51,252 bases of DNA from Sorangiineae bacterium NIC37A_2 (GTDB lineage: Bacteria; Myxococcota_A; Polyangia; Polyangiales; Polyangiaceae). The stretch lies in assembly GCA_002085155.1 (NCBI GenBank), contig NASX01000034.1, positions 1 through 51,252 of the forward strand, given 5' to 3'. This document shows, in pieces, positions 1-8,042 of the stretch. The position numbers were made by a program, and so were the translations under genes. Under the pieces are notes generated by a model. The model did not search any database and was not told the origin of the DNA. It worked only from the letters and a program-made list of their open reading frames with translations. The stretch's first letter is position 1, and each line of letters starts with the position of its first letter.

Positions 1-39
1 CTTGAAGTCGTCGTTGTAGTTCTTTCTCTTCTTCGCCAT
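1..39 (-). CDS. IS3-family transposase OrfA, N-terminal fragment
   Basis: Only the first 13 codons are in the window, reading MAKKRKNYNDDFK. A short Lys/Arg-rich start followed by N-Y-x-x-x-F-K is typical of the IS3-family OrfA helix-turn-helix protein, which binds the element's ends and is joined to OrfB by programmed frameshifting to make the transposase. The gene runs off the left edge. The match rests on 13 residues, so the family call is likely but not certain. Confidence 0.6.
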   Translation of the reverse strand, partial: MAKKRKNYNDDFK

Positions 40-99
40 GGTCCATTCTCCCGGAGCATTGTTGCTCCATTTTGTCTCCGGGAAATCGGATCAGGTCCA
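1..99 (-). mobile_element. End of an IS3-family insertion sequence (partial)
   Basis: The first 39 bases, read on the minus strand, start a protein that looks like an IS3-family OrfA. Upstream of that start codon, the minus strand has a short leader with nested inverted repeats (50-56 with 76-82, and 53-58 with 63-68). It then reaches a likely terminal inverted repeat beginning 5'-TGGACCTGATCC at base 99. IS3-family ends usually begin with TG and lie 50-100 bases before orfA, which fits. The rest of the element is outside the window, so the opposite repeat and the target duplication cannot be seen. The exact terminus at 99 is inferred. Confidence 0.6.
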
Positions 100-150
100 G
101 GTTGTACCCCTACAGAAGGTTCTGGCAATTGCTTCGCTCGCGTCGGGCAG

Positions 151-939
151 GTGGAGAACATTACGGGAACATCGCTGAGCCTCGTCTCGACATTTGCTGT
201 GGGGGCCGAGGGCAGCTGGCGTTCCCTTTCGGTCCGGGAGTTTGGGTCGGATACACCCCTCTCCACGAACGCGGGGGATCTCGGTGTGTTTCGAGCGTGG
301 GGACCTGACAGTGCGGAGCGATGTTTTCCGGGTGTGGTGTCGAACAAGATCTGGGTCTATTGCGCGAAAGGCGAGGAAGGGGTTCAAATCGAGCGATTCG
401 AGGTGAACTCGAAGAGCATACGTTCGGTAGAAGTGACGGCCTTAGCACCTGCTGGGCTCAGGTTCCGATCTCCCTCTCTGGTGGGTAACAAAATCTTCGC
501 TCAGGAGCTGGGCGAAGGCGACGAGTATCCTGAGGCTTGGAAGGCGCTCGATCTGCGAAGTGATCGAGTCGACTGGGAGCCCGTCGATGCGAGAGGCGAG
601 CTGATCATGTCTTTGGGGGAGCGCGGCGCGATCTTCATTGATACGCCAGGGGACCCGGAGGACCTCTCGCTTCCATGCGCTCCCTGCTCCTTCACGGCCA
701 TCCAAGACGTGCGCGATCCTTCGAGCCCGGTTCTCACAGGGACTTTCGATGCGCCCCACGCTCCCAGCTATCCAGAGCGCCAAAGAACGTTTTGGCCAGC
801 CCCCGACGGCAGCGGAGTCCTGACGCTCGAAGATGGAGTGTTGTTCTATGAGAACTTCTCCGCGCCCGGCGTACGTTTTCCTCTGACGGAGGTCGCCGAG
901 GGGTCCTCGATCTACCTGCCACCGACCTGGGGGAACTAG
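151..939 (+). CDS. Hypothetical protein, probably 5'-truncated by the adjacent IS
   Basis: I do not recognise a family. The 262 residues from GTG 151 contain short blocks resembling beta-propeller blades or WD/kelch-like strands (for example DVRDPSSPVLTGTFDAP, also seen in the LVIVD-type repeats of the downstream propeller protein). The reading frame has no stop all the way back to base 1, through the presumed IS end, and no good ribosome-binding site precedes GTG 151. I infer that the original gene was longer, probably exported, and lost its 5' part to the insertion. Its stop codon TAG overlaps the GTG start of the next gene (TAGTG), so the two were translationally coupled. It may now be a non-expressed remnant. 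Confidence 0.6.
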   Translation: MENITGTSLSLVSTFAVGAEGSWRSLSVREFGSDTPLSTNAGDLGVFRAWGPDSAERCFPGVVSNKIWVYCAKGEEGVQIERFEVNSKSIRSVEVTALAPAGLRFRSPSLVGNKIFAQELGEGDEYPEAWKALDLRSDRVDWEPVDARGELIMSLGERGAIFIDTPGDPEDLSLPCAPCSFTAIQDVRDPSSPVLTGTFDAPHAPSYPERQRTFWPAPDGSGVLTLEDGVLFYENFSAPGVRFPLTEVAEGSSIYLPPTWGN

Positions 940-1634
940 TGGCAAGGAAGAGGGCAGTGCGACTCTTCATCCAGATCTCGACTGCCCTAGCTCTGATGGG
1001 CTTGCTTCTTATCTATCTCCGCTCCGACAACAAGCCCGCTTCTCTGAACCTTCCGCCCTTCGAAGAAGAGGTCTACCTCAGCGTGACTGCGAAGTGGGCA
1101 CCGGATGATTGCGTGGACGTGACGGTCGTTACCAATCTGCCTCCGGGAACTTGGTATGAGGTGATTGCTCAACGAAAGCGGAGACCTGGCGCGCTCAAGC
1201 GATATGAGGTTCCAGACCAGATTTACTATCCAGAGTCGAGGGCGCTGTTCGAGAAAATTTCCGCGCGAATGGACCATCGACAAATGTTCTGCGGCCTCAC
1301 GCGTGCTCGCAAACATGGCGGGAAGCAAGAGACCTATGGCCTTCTGATCGCCGTATCGCTGGGCCCGACCGCGTACTTTCTCCCGAACGTTCCGTATGAG
1401 CAGGCCTTCGAGGAGCAAGCACGTCGAATTGGTTATTACGGAATGAAGCTCCGAGGTCCGCTGGCTCGACCCCACGTGATCGTGGGTCGACAACGAGCCG
1501 CCGCCCGATCCAAAACCTTCATCCTAGAACCTCTGCCGATGCTTCCGGAGGAAGACGCGAGCGAGGACGAGGCAGGCGAGGAAGACGCGAGCGAGGATGA
1601 GGCAGGCGAAGCTGGTGAGGCGGATGAGAAGTGA
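939..1634 (+). CDS. Membrane-anchored hypothetical protein with acidic repeat tail
   Basis: 231 residues from a GTG that overlaps the previous stop. Residues about 8-26 form a single hydrophobic segment (IQISTALALMGLLLIYL) after a basic start, so this is probably a signal anchor with the rest outside the membrane. The middle has no motif I can place. The C-terminus is strongly acidic and carries two perfect copies of EEDASEDEAG followed by a degenerate third. The tail could bind cations or be a disordered spacer. It is co-directional and coupled with the truncated gene before it, so both probably belong to one operon whose promoter may have been displaced by the IS. Function unknown. Confidence 0.7.
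   Translation: MARKRAVRLFIQISTALALMGLLLIYLRSDNKPASLNLPPFEEEVYLSVTAKWAPDDCVDVTVVTNLPPGTWYEVIAQRKRRPGALKRYEVPDQIYYPESRALFEKISARMDHRQMFCGLTRARKHGGKQETYGLLIAVSLGPTAYFLPNVPYEQAFEEQARRIGYYGMKLRGPLARPHVIVGRQRAAARSKTFILEPLPMLPEEDASEDEAGEEDASEDEAGEAGEADEK
1548..1607 (+). repeat. 30-bp in-frame tandem duplication
   Basis: Two adjacent 30-bp units (1548-1577 and 1578-1607) differ by one synonymous base (GAC/GAT) and encode EEDASEDEAG twice. This is a recent in-frame duplication that lengthens the acidic tail of the 939-1634 gene. Confidence 0.9.
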
Positions 1635-1703
1635 TCTTTCGCTGGGCGGTTCTGCGGCTCCGTCCGACTCGGCCCCGGCCCGCCTGACACGCCGGTCCTC
1701 GTT

Positions 1704-1732
1704 TGTGCCAAGTGTGCCGCGACAGTGTGCCA
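1704..1732 (+). promoter_or_regulatory. Cluster of TGTGCC(A/G) elements upstream of the beta-propeller gene
   Basis: Three copies of TGTGCC(A/G) lie at 1704-1710, 1713-1719 and 1726-1732 in the 190-base gap before the beta-propeller lipoprotein gene. On the other strand each reads (T/C)GGCACA. The same TGGCACA core is clustered upstream of the lipoprotein gene that starts at 15649. A repressor or activator site is possible, but no known regulator is assigned. Confidence 0.3.
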
Positions 1733-1824
1733 TGGGGGCGGCGCTTCGGGGCCCTGAATCCGCGGAATCTATGGATTTTTACCTCCGCCGAAGTGGGCAT
1801 GACTCTTGCGAAAGGAGGAATGCC

Positions 1825-4800
1825 ATGTTCCAGATTTCTCGGCTCGCGCGTCACGGTTTCTCTGCGTCGTTGGTGCTCGTCTCGGTGCTCGCCTCTGCTT
1901 GTGGGCGGGACGTGGAAGGGCCACCTGGGAAGGACCCGAGCGACCCCAGCGATCCGAAGATCGGTTCGACCTCCTTCATTTCGTCCCCGCCGGGGTCGGC
2001 GGGACGCGGAGGGGTGCAGGGTGACGACGGCGACCTCAGCGCTGGCGCTGGAGGATCGACCAGCGCGCCGAACGATGGCGGCGCTGAAGGGCCTGGCGCG
2101 GATCCGGCCCGCGCCATCGCAGAAGCGGACATCATCAAGCTCGACGGCTCGAAACTCTACGCCCTCTCCCGCTACTCTGGTCTTACCATCATCGATATCA
2201 AAAATCCGGCAAAACTTGCCCTTCTGGGGAACTATAAGGCGAGCGGGACGCCCTTTGAAATGTACGTCGAAGGGGAGCGCGTCTATGTGATGTACAATGG
2301 CTACGGCTCGTACCTGTACGACGAAGAGACGGAGAGCTACAGCTACGAAGTCGTGAGCCGCATTGAGGCGCTCGACCTGTCGAACGCTGGCTCCCCGCGC
2401 CTCCTCGGCGCTCATGACGTGCCCGGCGAGCTCTCCGACTCGCGGAAGGTGGGCGACGTGCTTTATCTCGTGGCCTACGAGAACGGATATTGCTGGGGCT
2501 GCCTCGCCAACACTCCGAACACGAACGTTGTGTCCTTCAACGTGAGCAATCCGGACGAGTTCGCGCTCATTGACCAGCTCCGCATCGGCGCCGAGGAAGG
2601 CGCCTATTACGGCAAGAGGAGCATCGCGGTGACCGAGAAGCGCATCTACATCTCAGGTCAGGACTGGGGCGGTGAGGATCACGGCGTCGCCGACGTGGTG
2701 GATATCTCGGACCCCGATGGCGATCTGAAGCTCGGAGCGCGCTTCCGCTTGGCGGGACCTGTGCAGAGCCGCTGGCAGATGGACGAGCATGGCGGCATCT
2801 TCCGAACGGTCACTCAGCCGGGATCTGCTTGGGGTTCGACAGAAGCGCCACCGGTCATCGAGACCTTTGAGGTCGTCTCTTCGAACGAGGTGAACAAACT
2901 CGGGTCCCTGGAGGTGACGCTGCCGCGTCCGGAAGCGCTCCGTTCAGCGCGCTTCGACGGGGATCGCGCTTTCGCGATCACCTTCGAGAGAACTGACCCT
3001 CTCTTCACCTTCGACTTGAGCGATCCGTCAGCTCCCCGTCAGCTCGGTGAGCTCGAGATCCCCGGCTGGGTCTATCACATGGAGCCCCGCGGCGATCGCA
3101 TCTACGCGCTCGGCTTCGAGGACGGTAACGAAGGCGGCGCGCTGCATGTCTCGCTTTTTGATGTCTCCGAGCTCAGCGAGCCCAAACAGCTCGCTCGCGT
3201 GAACTTCGGGGGACGCTGGGCGAATTTCGCCGAGGACCAGGACCGCATCCACAAAGCCTTCAACATCATGTCGGACGAAGGTCTGATCCTCGTGCCGTAC
3301 GCGGGATGGGATTACGATGAAGGACAGAGCGAGTGCTCTTACGGGAGATACGAGAGCGGGATCCAGCTCGTCGACATGACGGAAGACAGTCTCGAGCTGC
3401 GCGGCGTCGCGCCTCAGGTCGGCGAAGCGCGCCGAGGCTTCATGGCGGAAGGAGCGCTGTTTGCGGTCTCGGACAACGCCGTGCAGACCTTCGACATCTC
3501 AGATCGCGATGAACCACAGGCGCTCGACATGCTCGAGACCGCGCGCAACATCGCGACCACGCGCGTCATGGGCGACACGATGCTCCGCTTCGGGTCGGAC
3601 TGGTGGACCGGACGCACTGTCCTCGACTTCGTTTCTCTCACCGACGTCGACGTCGCTGAGCCGCTCGGAGAGCTCGATCTCTCGGCCGTCGCTCCCACGG
3701 GCGATACCTGCGAAAGGCAGTCCTATTGGGAGGGGAGCGTCTACGTTCACGGCGACTACGCTTACGTCCCGCAGCGCATCTACAGCTCAGTCGCGAGTCC
3801 CGACGGGAAGAGCTACCGGCAGTATCTGCGGTTTTACGTCGTGGATCTGAGCGACCGGAGTGCCCCGCAGGTGGTGCGAGCGTTCTCGGTCGCAGCGGAT
3901 GACGGCGGCGAGGGGATTCTTGGTATCACGCTGACGGACAGCGCTTTGCTCGTCGGGCGTACGAAGGGTTACTACCGATACGACGATCAAGGAAATCCGG
4001 CCGAGACGCCGACATTTAGCTACGACGTCTTCTCTCTCTCGGATCCTGCTCGTCCGAAGCTGGTCTCTACGCTTGAGGTGCCGCATGCGCTCTCAGGCGG
4101 AGGGTTCGGATACAACATCTCCGGGTGTGTGGTCGACGTCGGATTCGGCTTCTGGCGCGGGTATGGTTACGGCGGTCAGGTGCTTGTCTCCGGCGATATC
4201 GTCGCGAGCCAACACGCCGTGCCTCTCGAAGACGGGTCGGGTCGCGTTCGCTACTATCTCGACCGCATCGACGTGAGTGACCCGGAAAATCCAAAGCTCC
4301 TCCCCGAGGTGAATATCCCGGGGAATGTGGTGGACTTTGACGCTGGCGCGGGGCGCATCGTCACGATCGACCATGACATTCGTTCGACGCAGCCGGGGCC
4401 TCGCGGTTGCGACTATGGGTGGCTCGAGAGCGGAGTGTGCACGCGTTACATTCGGAGCCTGAACACTCTCGAGCTCTCCGGCGACGTGGCGACGCTCCGG
4501 AGCCGCCTTGAGATCGACGGTGAAGACGAACGCGGCCATTTTGGTGCGGGCCAGATCGCGGTCGGAGGCGACCGTATCTTCGTCCAACGGACGACCCAGA
4601 CGGGCGACGGCTACGATCAAGAAATGCAGATCTTCGCCCTGAGCGGGAGCGCTAGGCTCAGCGATTTGGGTTCAGTCGAGCTAGAACGGAACGGCTGGGG
4701 GAGCCTGTACGCGCGCGGAGGACGGGGCTTCTTCCACACGAGCGGCCGCATGCTCGAAATCGACGCGCGAGACCCGGACGAGCTCAAGACCAAGACCCAC

Positions 4801-4902
4801 GACACGGGCAGCTACTATTGCAATAGCTTCGAGGTCACGGACACCCACGCTTATTGCGCGAGGGGCTACGAGGGCGTGTGGCAGATGGAGCTGCGGCCCT
4901 AA
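1825..4902 (+). CDS. Large beta-propeller domain lipoprotein
   Basis: 1025 residues. ATG 1825 is chosen because AAGGAGG at 1812-1818 sits six bases before it and the product then begins with a clean lipoprotein signal: a basic start, a hydrophobic stretch to about residue 25, and LASAC with Cys26 as the lipidated residue. A Gly/Ser/Pro-rich linker (about 30-95) leads to repeated blades of the type ADIIKLDGSKLYALSRY, DLSNAGSPRLLG and DVSDPENPKLLPEV. These match the secreted Beta_propel family (PF09826-like), whose biochemical role is poorly known; many members are cell-surface proteins. The blades continue to the C-terminus, and several Cys pairs (for example CWGC and the C-terminal YYC and YC) may form disulfides. 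It is probably surface or periplasmic. It converges on an ABC ATPase gene. Confidence 0.88.
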   Translation: MFQISRLARHGFSASLVLVSVLASACGRDVEGPPGKDPSDPSDPKIGSTSFISSPPGSAGRGGVQGDDGDLSAGAGGSTSAPNDGGAEGPGADPARAIAEADIIKLDGSKLYALSRYSGLTIIDIKNPAKLALLGNYKASGTPFEMYVEGERVYVMYNGYGSYLYDEETESYSYEVVSRIEALDLSNAGSPRLLGAHDVPGELSDSRKVGDVLYLVAYENGYCWGCLANTPNTNVVSFNVSNPDEFALIDQLRIGAEEGAYYGKRSIAVTEKRIYISGQDWGGEDHGVADVVDISDPDGDLKLGARFRLAGPVQSRWQMDEHGGIFRTVTQPGSAWGSTEAPPVIETFEVVSSNEVNKLGSLEVTLPRPEALRSARFDGDRAFAITFERTDPLFTFDLSDPSAPRQLGELEIPGWVYHMEPRGDRIYALGFEDGNEGGALHVSLFDVSELSEPKQLARVNFGGRWANFAEDQDRIHKAFNIMSDEGLILVPYAGWDYDEGQSECSYGRYESGIQLVDMTEDSLELRGVAPQVGEARRGFMAEGALFAVSDNAVQTFDISDRDEPQALDMLETARNIATTRVMGDTMLRFGSDWWTGRTVLDFVSLTDVDVAEPLGELDLSAVAPTGDTCERQSYWEGSVYVHGDYAYVPQRIYSSVASPDGKSYRQYLRFYVVDLSDRSAPQVVRAFSVAADDGGEGILGITLTDSALLVGRTKGYYRYDDQGNPAETPTFSYDVFSLSDPARPKLVSTLEVPHALSGGGFGYNISGCVVDVGFGFWRGYGYGGQVLVSGDIVASQHAVPLEDGSGRVRYYLDRIDVSDPENPKLLPEVNIPGNVVDFDAGAGRIVTIDHDIRSTQPGPRGCDYGWLESGVCTRYIRSLNTLELSGDVATLRSRLEIDGEDERGHFGAGQIAVGGDRIFVQRTTQTGDGYDQEMQIFALSGSARLSDLGSVELERNGWGSLYARGGRGFFHTSGRMLEIDARDPDELKTKTHDTGSYYCNSFEVTDTHAYCARGYEGVWQMELRP

Positions 4903-4931
4903 TCACGTCGCAAGAGACCTTAGGCTTCGCT

Positions 4932-4960
4932 CTCGCCTGCTGCGATGGAGCGCAGGCGAG
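4932..4960. terminator. Hairpin between convergent genes, likely bidirectional terminator
   Basis: CTCGCCTGC (4932-4940) and GCAGGCGAG (4952-4960) form a perfect 9-bp stem with an 11-base loop, between the stop of the propeller gene and the stop of the convergent ABC ATPase gene. There is no clear T-run on either side, so its action as an intrinsic terminator is inferred from position. Confidence 0.5.
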
Positions 4961-4970
4961 GGCTCCCGCT

Positions 4971-5618
4971 TTAGCTTGTGGGTTCGAGCTTGCCCCCTCG
5001 GAGCACGAGCTCGCGCGCGCCGAGTCTTTCGGCCGTGCCGGGCTCGTGGCTCACGATCAGCAAGATACATCCGGCTCGCACGCTCTCGTCGGCGATGCGT
5101 TCGACGAGTTTCTGAGAGTCTTGGTCAAGGCCCGTCCAAGGTTCATCGAGGAGTAGGAGGCGCGGGTTGTTACAGATGGCGCGCCCGAGGGCGACGCGCT
5201 GTTTCTGACCGCGGCTCATGGTTCCGAGGGGCCTCTCGGCGAACTTTCCGAGCCCAACCCTCTCGGCGATACGCTCGTAGTGGGAAGCGTCGAGGCCATG
5301 GAGGCGAAGGGTAAGCTCGATGTTAGCGCGGCCCGAGAGCTCGAGGTACGCGAAGGGCTCATGGGACAACCAGCCAAGCTGGGCTCGGACCTGGTGCTTG
5401 TCGAGAGGGTCCGAACCGGCCAGGAAGTGAACCTGTCCGCGGGTGGGCGAGAGGCGCGTTCCGAGGATGCTGAGCAGGGTGCTCTTGCCCGCTCCGTTGG
5501 GCCCCATGAGCACTGTCGTCTCGCCGCTCGAAAAGCGGGCATTGATGCCGCGCAGGACGGGCACTCCGCCGAAAGAGCGGCTGACGCTTTTGAACTCAAC
5601 GTGTGTGAGGTCGCTCAC
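4971..5618 (-). CDS. ABC transporter ATP-binding protein, CcmA-like
   Basis: 215 residues, the length of a single nucleotide-binding domain. Walker A is GPNGAGKST (about residues 39-47), the signature is the variant MSRGQKQRVALGR (SRGQ instead of SGGQ), Walker B is LLLLDEP, and the switch His is in VSHE. The short form and the order of motifs resemble CcmA, the ATPase of the cytochrome c haem-export complex. No ccmB, ccmC or other permease gene is next to it; upstream is a divergent moxR operon. It therefore either serves a permease encoded elsewhere or is another type of ABC ATPase. The start is GTG 5618. A perfect 10-bp palindrome GTCTATAGAC (5625-5634) lies just before it and includes a -10-like TATAGA. 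Confidence 0.8.
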   Translation of the reverse strand: MSDLTHVEFKSVSRSFGGVPVLRGINARFSSGETTVLMGPNGAGKSTLLSILGTRLSPTRGQVHFLAGSDPLDKHQVRAQLGWLSHEPFAYLELSGRANIELTLRLHGLDASHYERIAERVGLGKFAERPLGTMSRGQKQRVALGRAICNNPRLLLLDEPWTGLDQDSQKLVERIADESVRAGCILLIVSHEPGTAERLGARELVLRGGKLEPTS

Positions 5619-5624
5619 TTATCT

Positions 5625-5634
5625 GTCTATAGAC
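5625..5634. promoter_or_regulatory. 10-bp perfect palindrome before the ABC ATPase start
   Basis: GTCTATAGAC is a perfect palindrome ending six bases before the GTG start of the minus-strand ABC ATPase gene. TATAGA within it could be a -10 box giving an almost leaderless transcript, with the palindrome acting as an operator. A chance occurrence cannot be excluded. Confidence 0.25.
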
Positions 5635-5716
5635 GGCGGATAGGCGAGCTGAAAGGACATTCCCCTGGGGCCGCAGCTCATGCGCCAATCGGGTTATGGT
5701 AGCCGTTGCACCGACA

Positions 5717-5742
5717 CACCTCGGGCCCCCCGGCCCGGGGTG
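5717..5742 (+). promoter_or_regulatory. Strong hairpin in the leader of the moxR operon
   Basis: CACC-T-CGGGCC (5717-5727) pairs with GGCCCG-G-GGTG (5732-5742) around a CCCC loop, giving an 11-bp stem with one U-G wobble. It lies 40 bases before the ATG of the moxR gene in the 164-base divergent gap. It could be an attenuator-like or protein-binding RNA element, or a terminator-like block. No T-run follows it. Confidence 0.35.
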
Positions 5743-5782
5743 CTTGGGCGGGAGGGGTGATGGGTGCTACGCTCCCTTTTCG

Positions 5783-6748
5783 ATGAACGCTCCGGCTCTG
5801 GCCCAAAGGCCCGCTCAGCTCGAGACCCTGCGCACCCTTCGGCGGGCCGTCGAGAAGGCGCTTGATGGAAAGCCGGCCGTCGTCGAGCTGGCGCTGACCG
5901 CGCTCCTCGCCCGCGGGCACATTCTTCTCGAAGACGTGCCCGGTGTCGGCAAGACGACGCTCGCGCGTGCCCTCGCTCAGGCCGTCGGCGGCGAGATGCG
6001 CCGGGTTCAGTTCACGAGCGACATGCTCCCGAGCGACGTGCTTGGCGTGAGCGTCTTTGACCAGGGCACGGGCCAGTTTGTTCTCCGGCGTGGACCCGTC
6101 TTCGCGAACATCCTCCTCGCGGACGAGATCAATCGCGCGAGCCCCCGGACCCAGTCGGCGCTCCTCGAGGCCATGAACGAGGGACAGGTCTCGATCGACG
6201 GAAAGAGCGAGCCATTGCCGGTTCCGTTCTTTGTCGTCGCGACCCAAAACCCCCAGGACTTCGCCGGGACCTTCCCGCTTCCCGAGTCTCAGCTCGATCG
6301 CTTCATGATGCGCATCGAGATCGGCTATCCGCCGCCGCACGTCGAGACGCGCTTGATGCTCGAACCCCAGACCGATCGCGTCGTGCAGGTCCCGCGCATT
6401 CTGGGACCCGAGGGGCTGCTCGAGCTTCAAGAGGCTGTCGAGGCTGTGCGCATCGAGGCGACCCTGGGGAACTATCTGCAGGGTCTGATCTCTGCGACGC
6501 GTTCGAGTCCGGCCCTTTCGATCGGTGCGTCGACGCGCGCGGGCATGAGCCTTTCGCGGGCGGCGCGAGCCCGCGCGCTGCTCGAGGGCCGCGACTACTG
6601 CATCCCCGACGACATCCACACGCTGGCCGTGCCGCTGCTCGCGCACCGAGTCCGTCTCGCTGCCCACGCGGAGGGTTACGTTCCGACCCGCGACGAGGCC
6701 GAAGCCGTCATCAAGGACATCGTCGGGCGCGTGCCGGTCCCGCTCTGA
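5783..6748 (+). CDS. MoxR-family AAA+ ATPase
   Basis: 321 residues. The ATG at 5783 gives the usual MoxR start, about 20 residues before the first conserved helix; the frame is open further upstream but reads as low-complexity. Walker A is GVGKTT with Lys57, Walker B is LLADEINRASPR with Asp114-Glu115, and sensor-1 is VATQNPQ with the family's conserved FPLPESQLDRF box after it. MoxR ATPases act as chaperones that activate or assemble neighbouring partner proteins. It begins a three-gene operon with a DUF58 protein (25-base gap) and a transglutaminase-like membrane protein, a combination found in many bacteria. The natural client is not known for this arrangement. No strong ribosome-binding site is seen at the expected distance. 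Confidence 0.92.
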   Translation: MNAPALAQRPAQLETLRTLRRAVEKALDGKPAVVELALTALLARGHILLEDVPGVGKTTLARALAQAVGGEMRRVQFTSDMLPSDVLGVSVFDQGTGQFVLRRGPVFANILLADEINRASPRTQSALLEAMNEGQVSIDGKSEPLPVPFFVVATQNPQDFAGTFPLPESQLDRFMMRIEIGYPPPHVETRLMLEPQTDRVVQVPRILGPEGLLELQEAVEAVRIEATLGNYLQGLISATRSSPALSIGASTRAGMSLSRAARARALLEGRDYCIPDDIHTLAVPLLAHRVRLAAHAEGYVPTRDEAEAVIKDIVGRVPVPL

Positions 6749-6773
6749 TCGCCGGGAGCCGCCTCGAGGATCC

Positions 6774-8042
6774 ATGGCGCGCGGTCCGGTACAGAAGGAG
6801 TACAGGTCGGACTCAGATCCCGGGTTCACCGAGGTCGTGCCGCGTTCGGTGCGCCCGAGCCCGAGCCCTTTGCGCCCGAAACTTCCCGCTGAAAGGGCCG
6901 CCCCGTCTCCCGCCTCCCCGGTTTGGGCGCTTCTTTCTCGGGTGGGCAGGCTCCTTCGCCCGCCCCGTCGCCTGCGTCTGACCCGCGAAGGGCGCTTTTA
7001 TATTCTCATCACCTTCGGCGTCGGTTTCGTCGGCATCCTGACCGCGAACAACCTCCTTTACCTCCTGCTCGGGATGTTGCTCTCGCTCATCATCGTCTCA
7101 GGCGTGCTCAGCGAGGCGAGCCTGCGCGACATCCGCGTGACGCGCCGATTGCCTCAGCGCGCTCAAGTGGGAAGGCCACATCTCGTTGAGGTGCAGGTCT
7201 GGAACGACAAGAAGCGGATGCCCTCTTACGCGATCGAAGTCGAAGACTTGCGCGCGGGGCAGCCCGCCGACAAGCGCTGCTTCTTCTTGAAGGTGAGTCC
7301 GGGCTCGTCCCAGGTCGCGGCCTACCGTCGAGTCCCCGCTCGGCGCGGCATCGATCGCCACGTTGGCTTTCGCGTCGCGACCCGCTTCCCCTTCGGATTC
7401 TTCGAGAAATCCCGTACTTTTACCGAAGAAGGGGACCTCATCATCTACCCTGCGGTCGATACGGTTCGTCAGAGCGCTGGCACTGGTTCGGATCAAGGGG
7501 ACGGTAGCTCCATTTCCCGGCGAGGTGGTGGCGACGACATCCTTGGCCTGCGCACGATGCGCGAAGGAGACGATCCCCGCGACATCTATTGGCGGCGCTC
7601 GGTGGGCATTGGACCGCCGGTGGTCATGGAGCGCGCGCGAGACGTCAGGCGTTTGGTTCGGATGCGCCTCGATAACCTGTACGACGGGGACAAACCTTCC
7701 GAGCAGTCGCTCAACCTCTTCGAGAAGCGCGTGCGCGACGTCGCCTCTCAGGCCGTGTTTCATCTGCGCCGCGGGGAGAGGGTGACGATCGACGCGAGCT
7801 CGGGCGTGTCCGCGCTCGCGACACCGACGACGGGTGCGGACCCGATCTTGCGGTTTTTGGCCCTGATCGACCTCGCGCCGGTCGGCGCGGAAAAGACGGC
7901 CCTCGGTCACCGCGCCTCGGTCACGGATTCGCCCGAACCGGCGCCGTTCGACCGACGTCAGTCGAGCGTCGTCGCGGCGATTCCGAACCTCTCACAGCCG
8001 GCGCGGCCCGGCCGCGGTTCGAGCGAGGAGGAGGTCGAATGA
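6774..8042 (+). CDS. DUF58 domain membrane protein
   Basis: 422 residues. A Pro/Ser-rich, basic cytoplasmic tail (about 1-70) leads to two closely spaced transmembrane segments (about 72-112, FYILITFGVGFVGILTANNLL and LLLGMLLSLIIVSGVL). A beta-rich region follows, then the DUF58 signature LRTMREGDDPRDIYWRRS near residue 260. The family travels with MoxR and transglutaminase-like proteins and is thought to work in a membrane complex, but no reaction is established. A GAGG sequence lies just before the ATG. The stop overlaps the next start (ATGA at 8039-8042), so translation is coupled. The last 40 residues are low-complexity and probably disordered. Confidence 0.9.
   Translation: MARGPVQKEYRSDSDPGFTEVVPRSVRPSPSPLRPKLPAERAAPSPASPVWALLSRVGRLLRPPRRLRLTREGRFYILITFGVGFVGILTANNLLYLLLGMLLSLIIVSGVLSEASLRDIRVTRRLPQRAQVGRPHLVEVQVWNDKKRMPSYAIEVEDLRAGQPADKRCFFLKVSPGSSQVAAYRRVPARRGIDRHVGFRVATRFPFGFFEKSRTFTEEGDLIIYPAVDTVRQSAGTGSDQGDGSSISRRGGGDDILGLRTMREGDDPRDIYWRRSVGIGPPVVMERARDVRRLVRMRLDNLYDGDKPSEQSLNLFEKRVRDVASQAVFHLRRGERVTIDASSGVSALATPTTGADPILRFLALIDLAPVGAEKTALGHRASVTDSPEPAPFDRRQSSVVAAIPNLSQPARPGRGSSEEEVE

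Noticed and set aside
1794-1809. Sigma-54-like TGGGCA...TTGC before the beta-propeller gene
   Set aside because: The spacing between the GG and GC elements is one base too long and the site abuts the ribosome-binding sequence, leaving no room for a leader.
5678-6829. 383-residue minus-strand frame opposite moxR
   Set aside because: A GC-rich antisense shadow with Arg/Ala/His/Asp-rich sequence; the plus-strand MoxR motifs are unambiguous.
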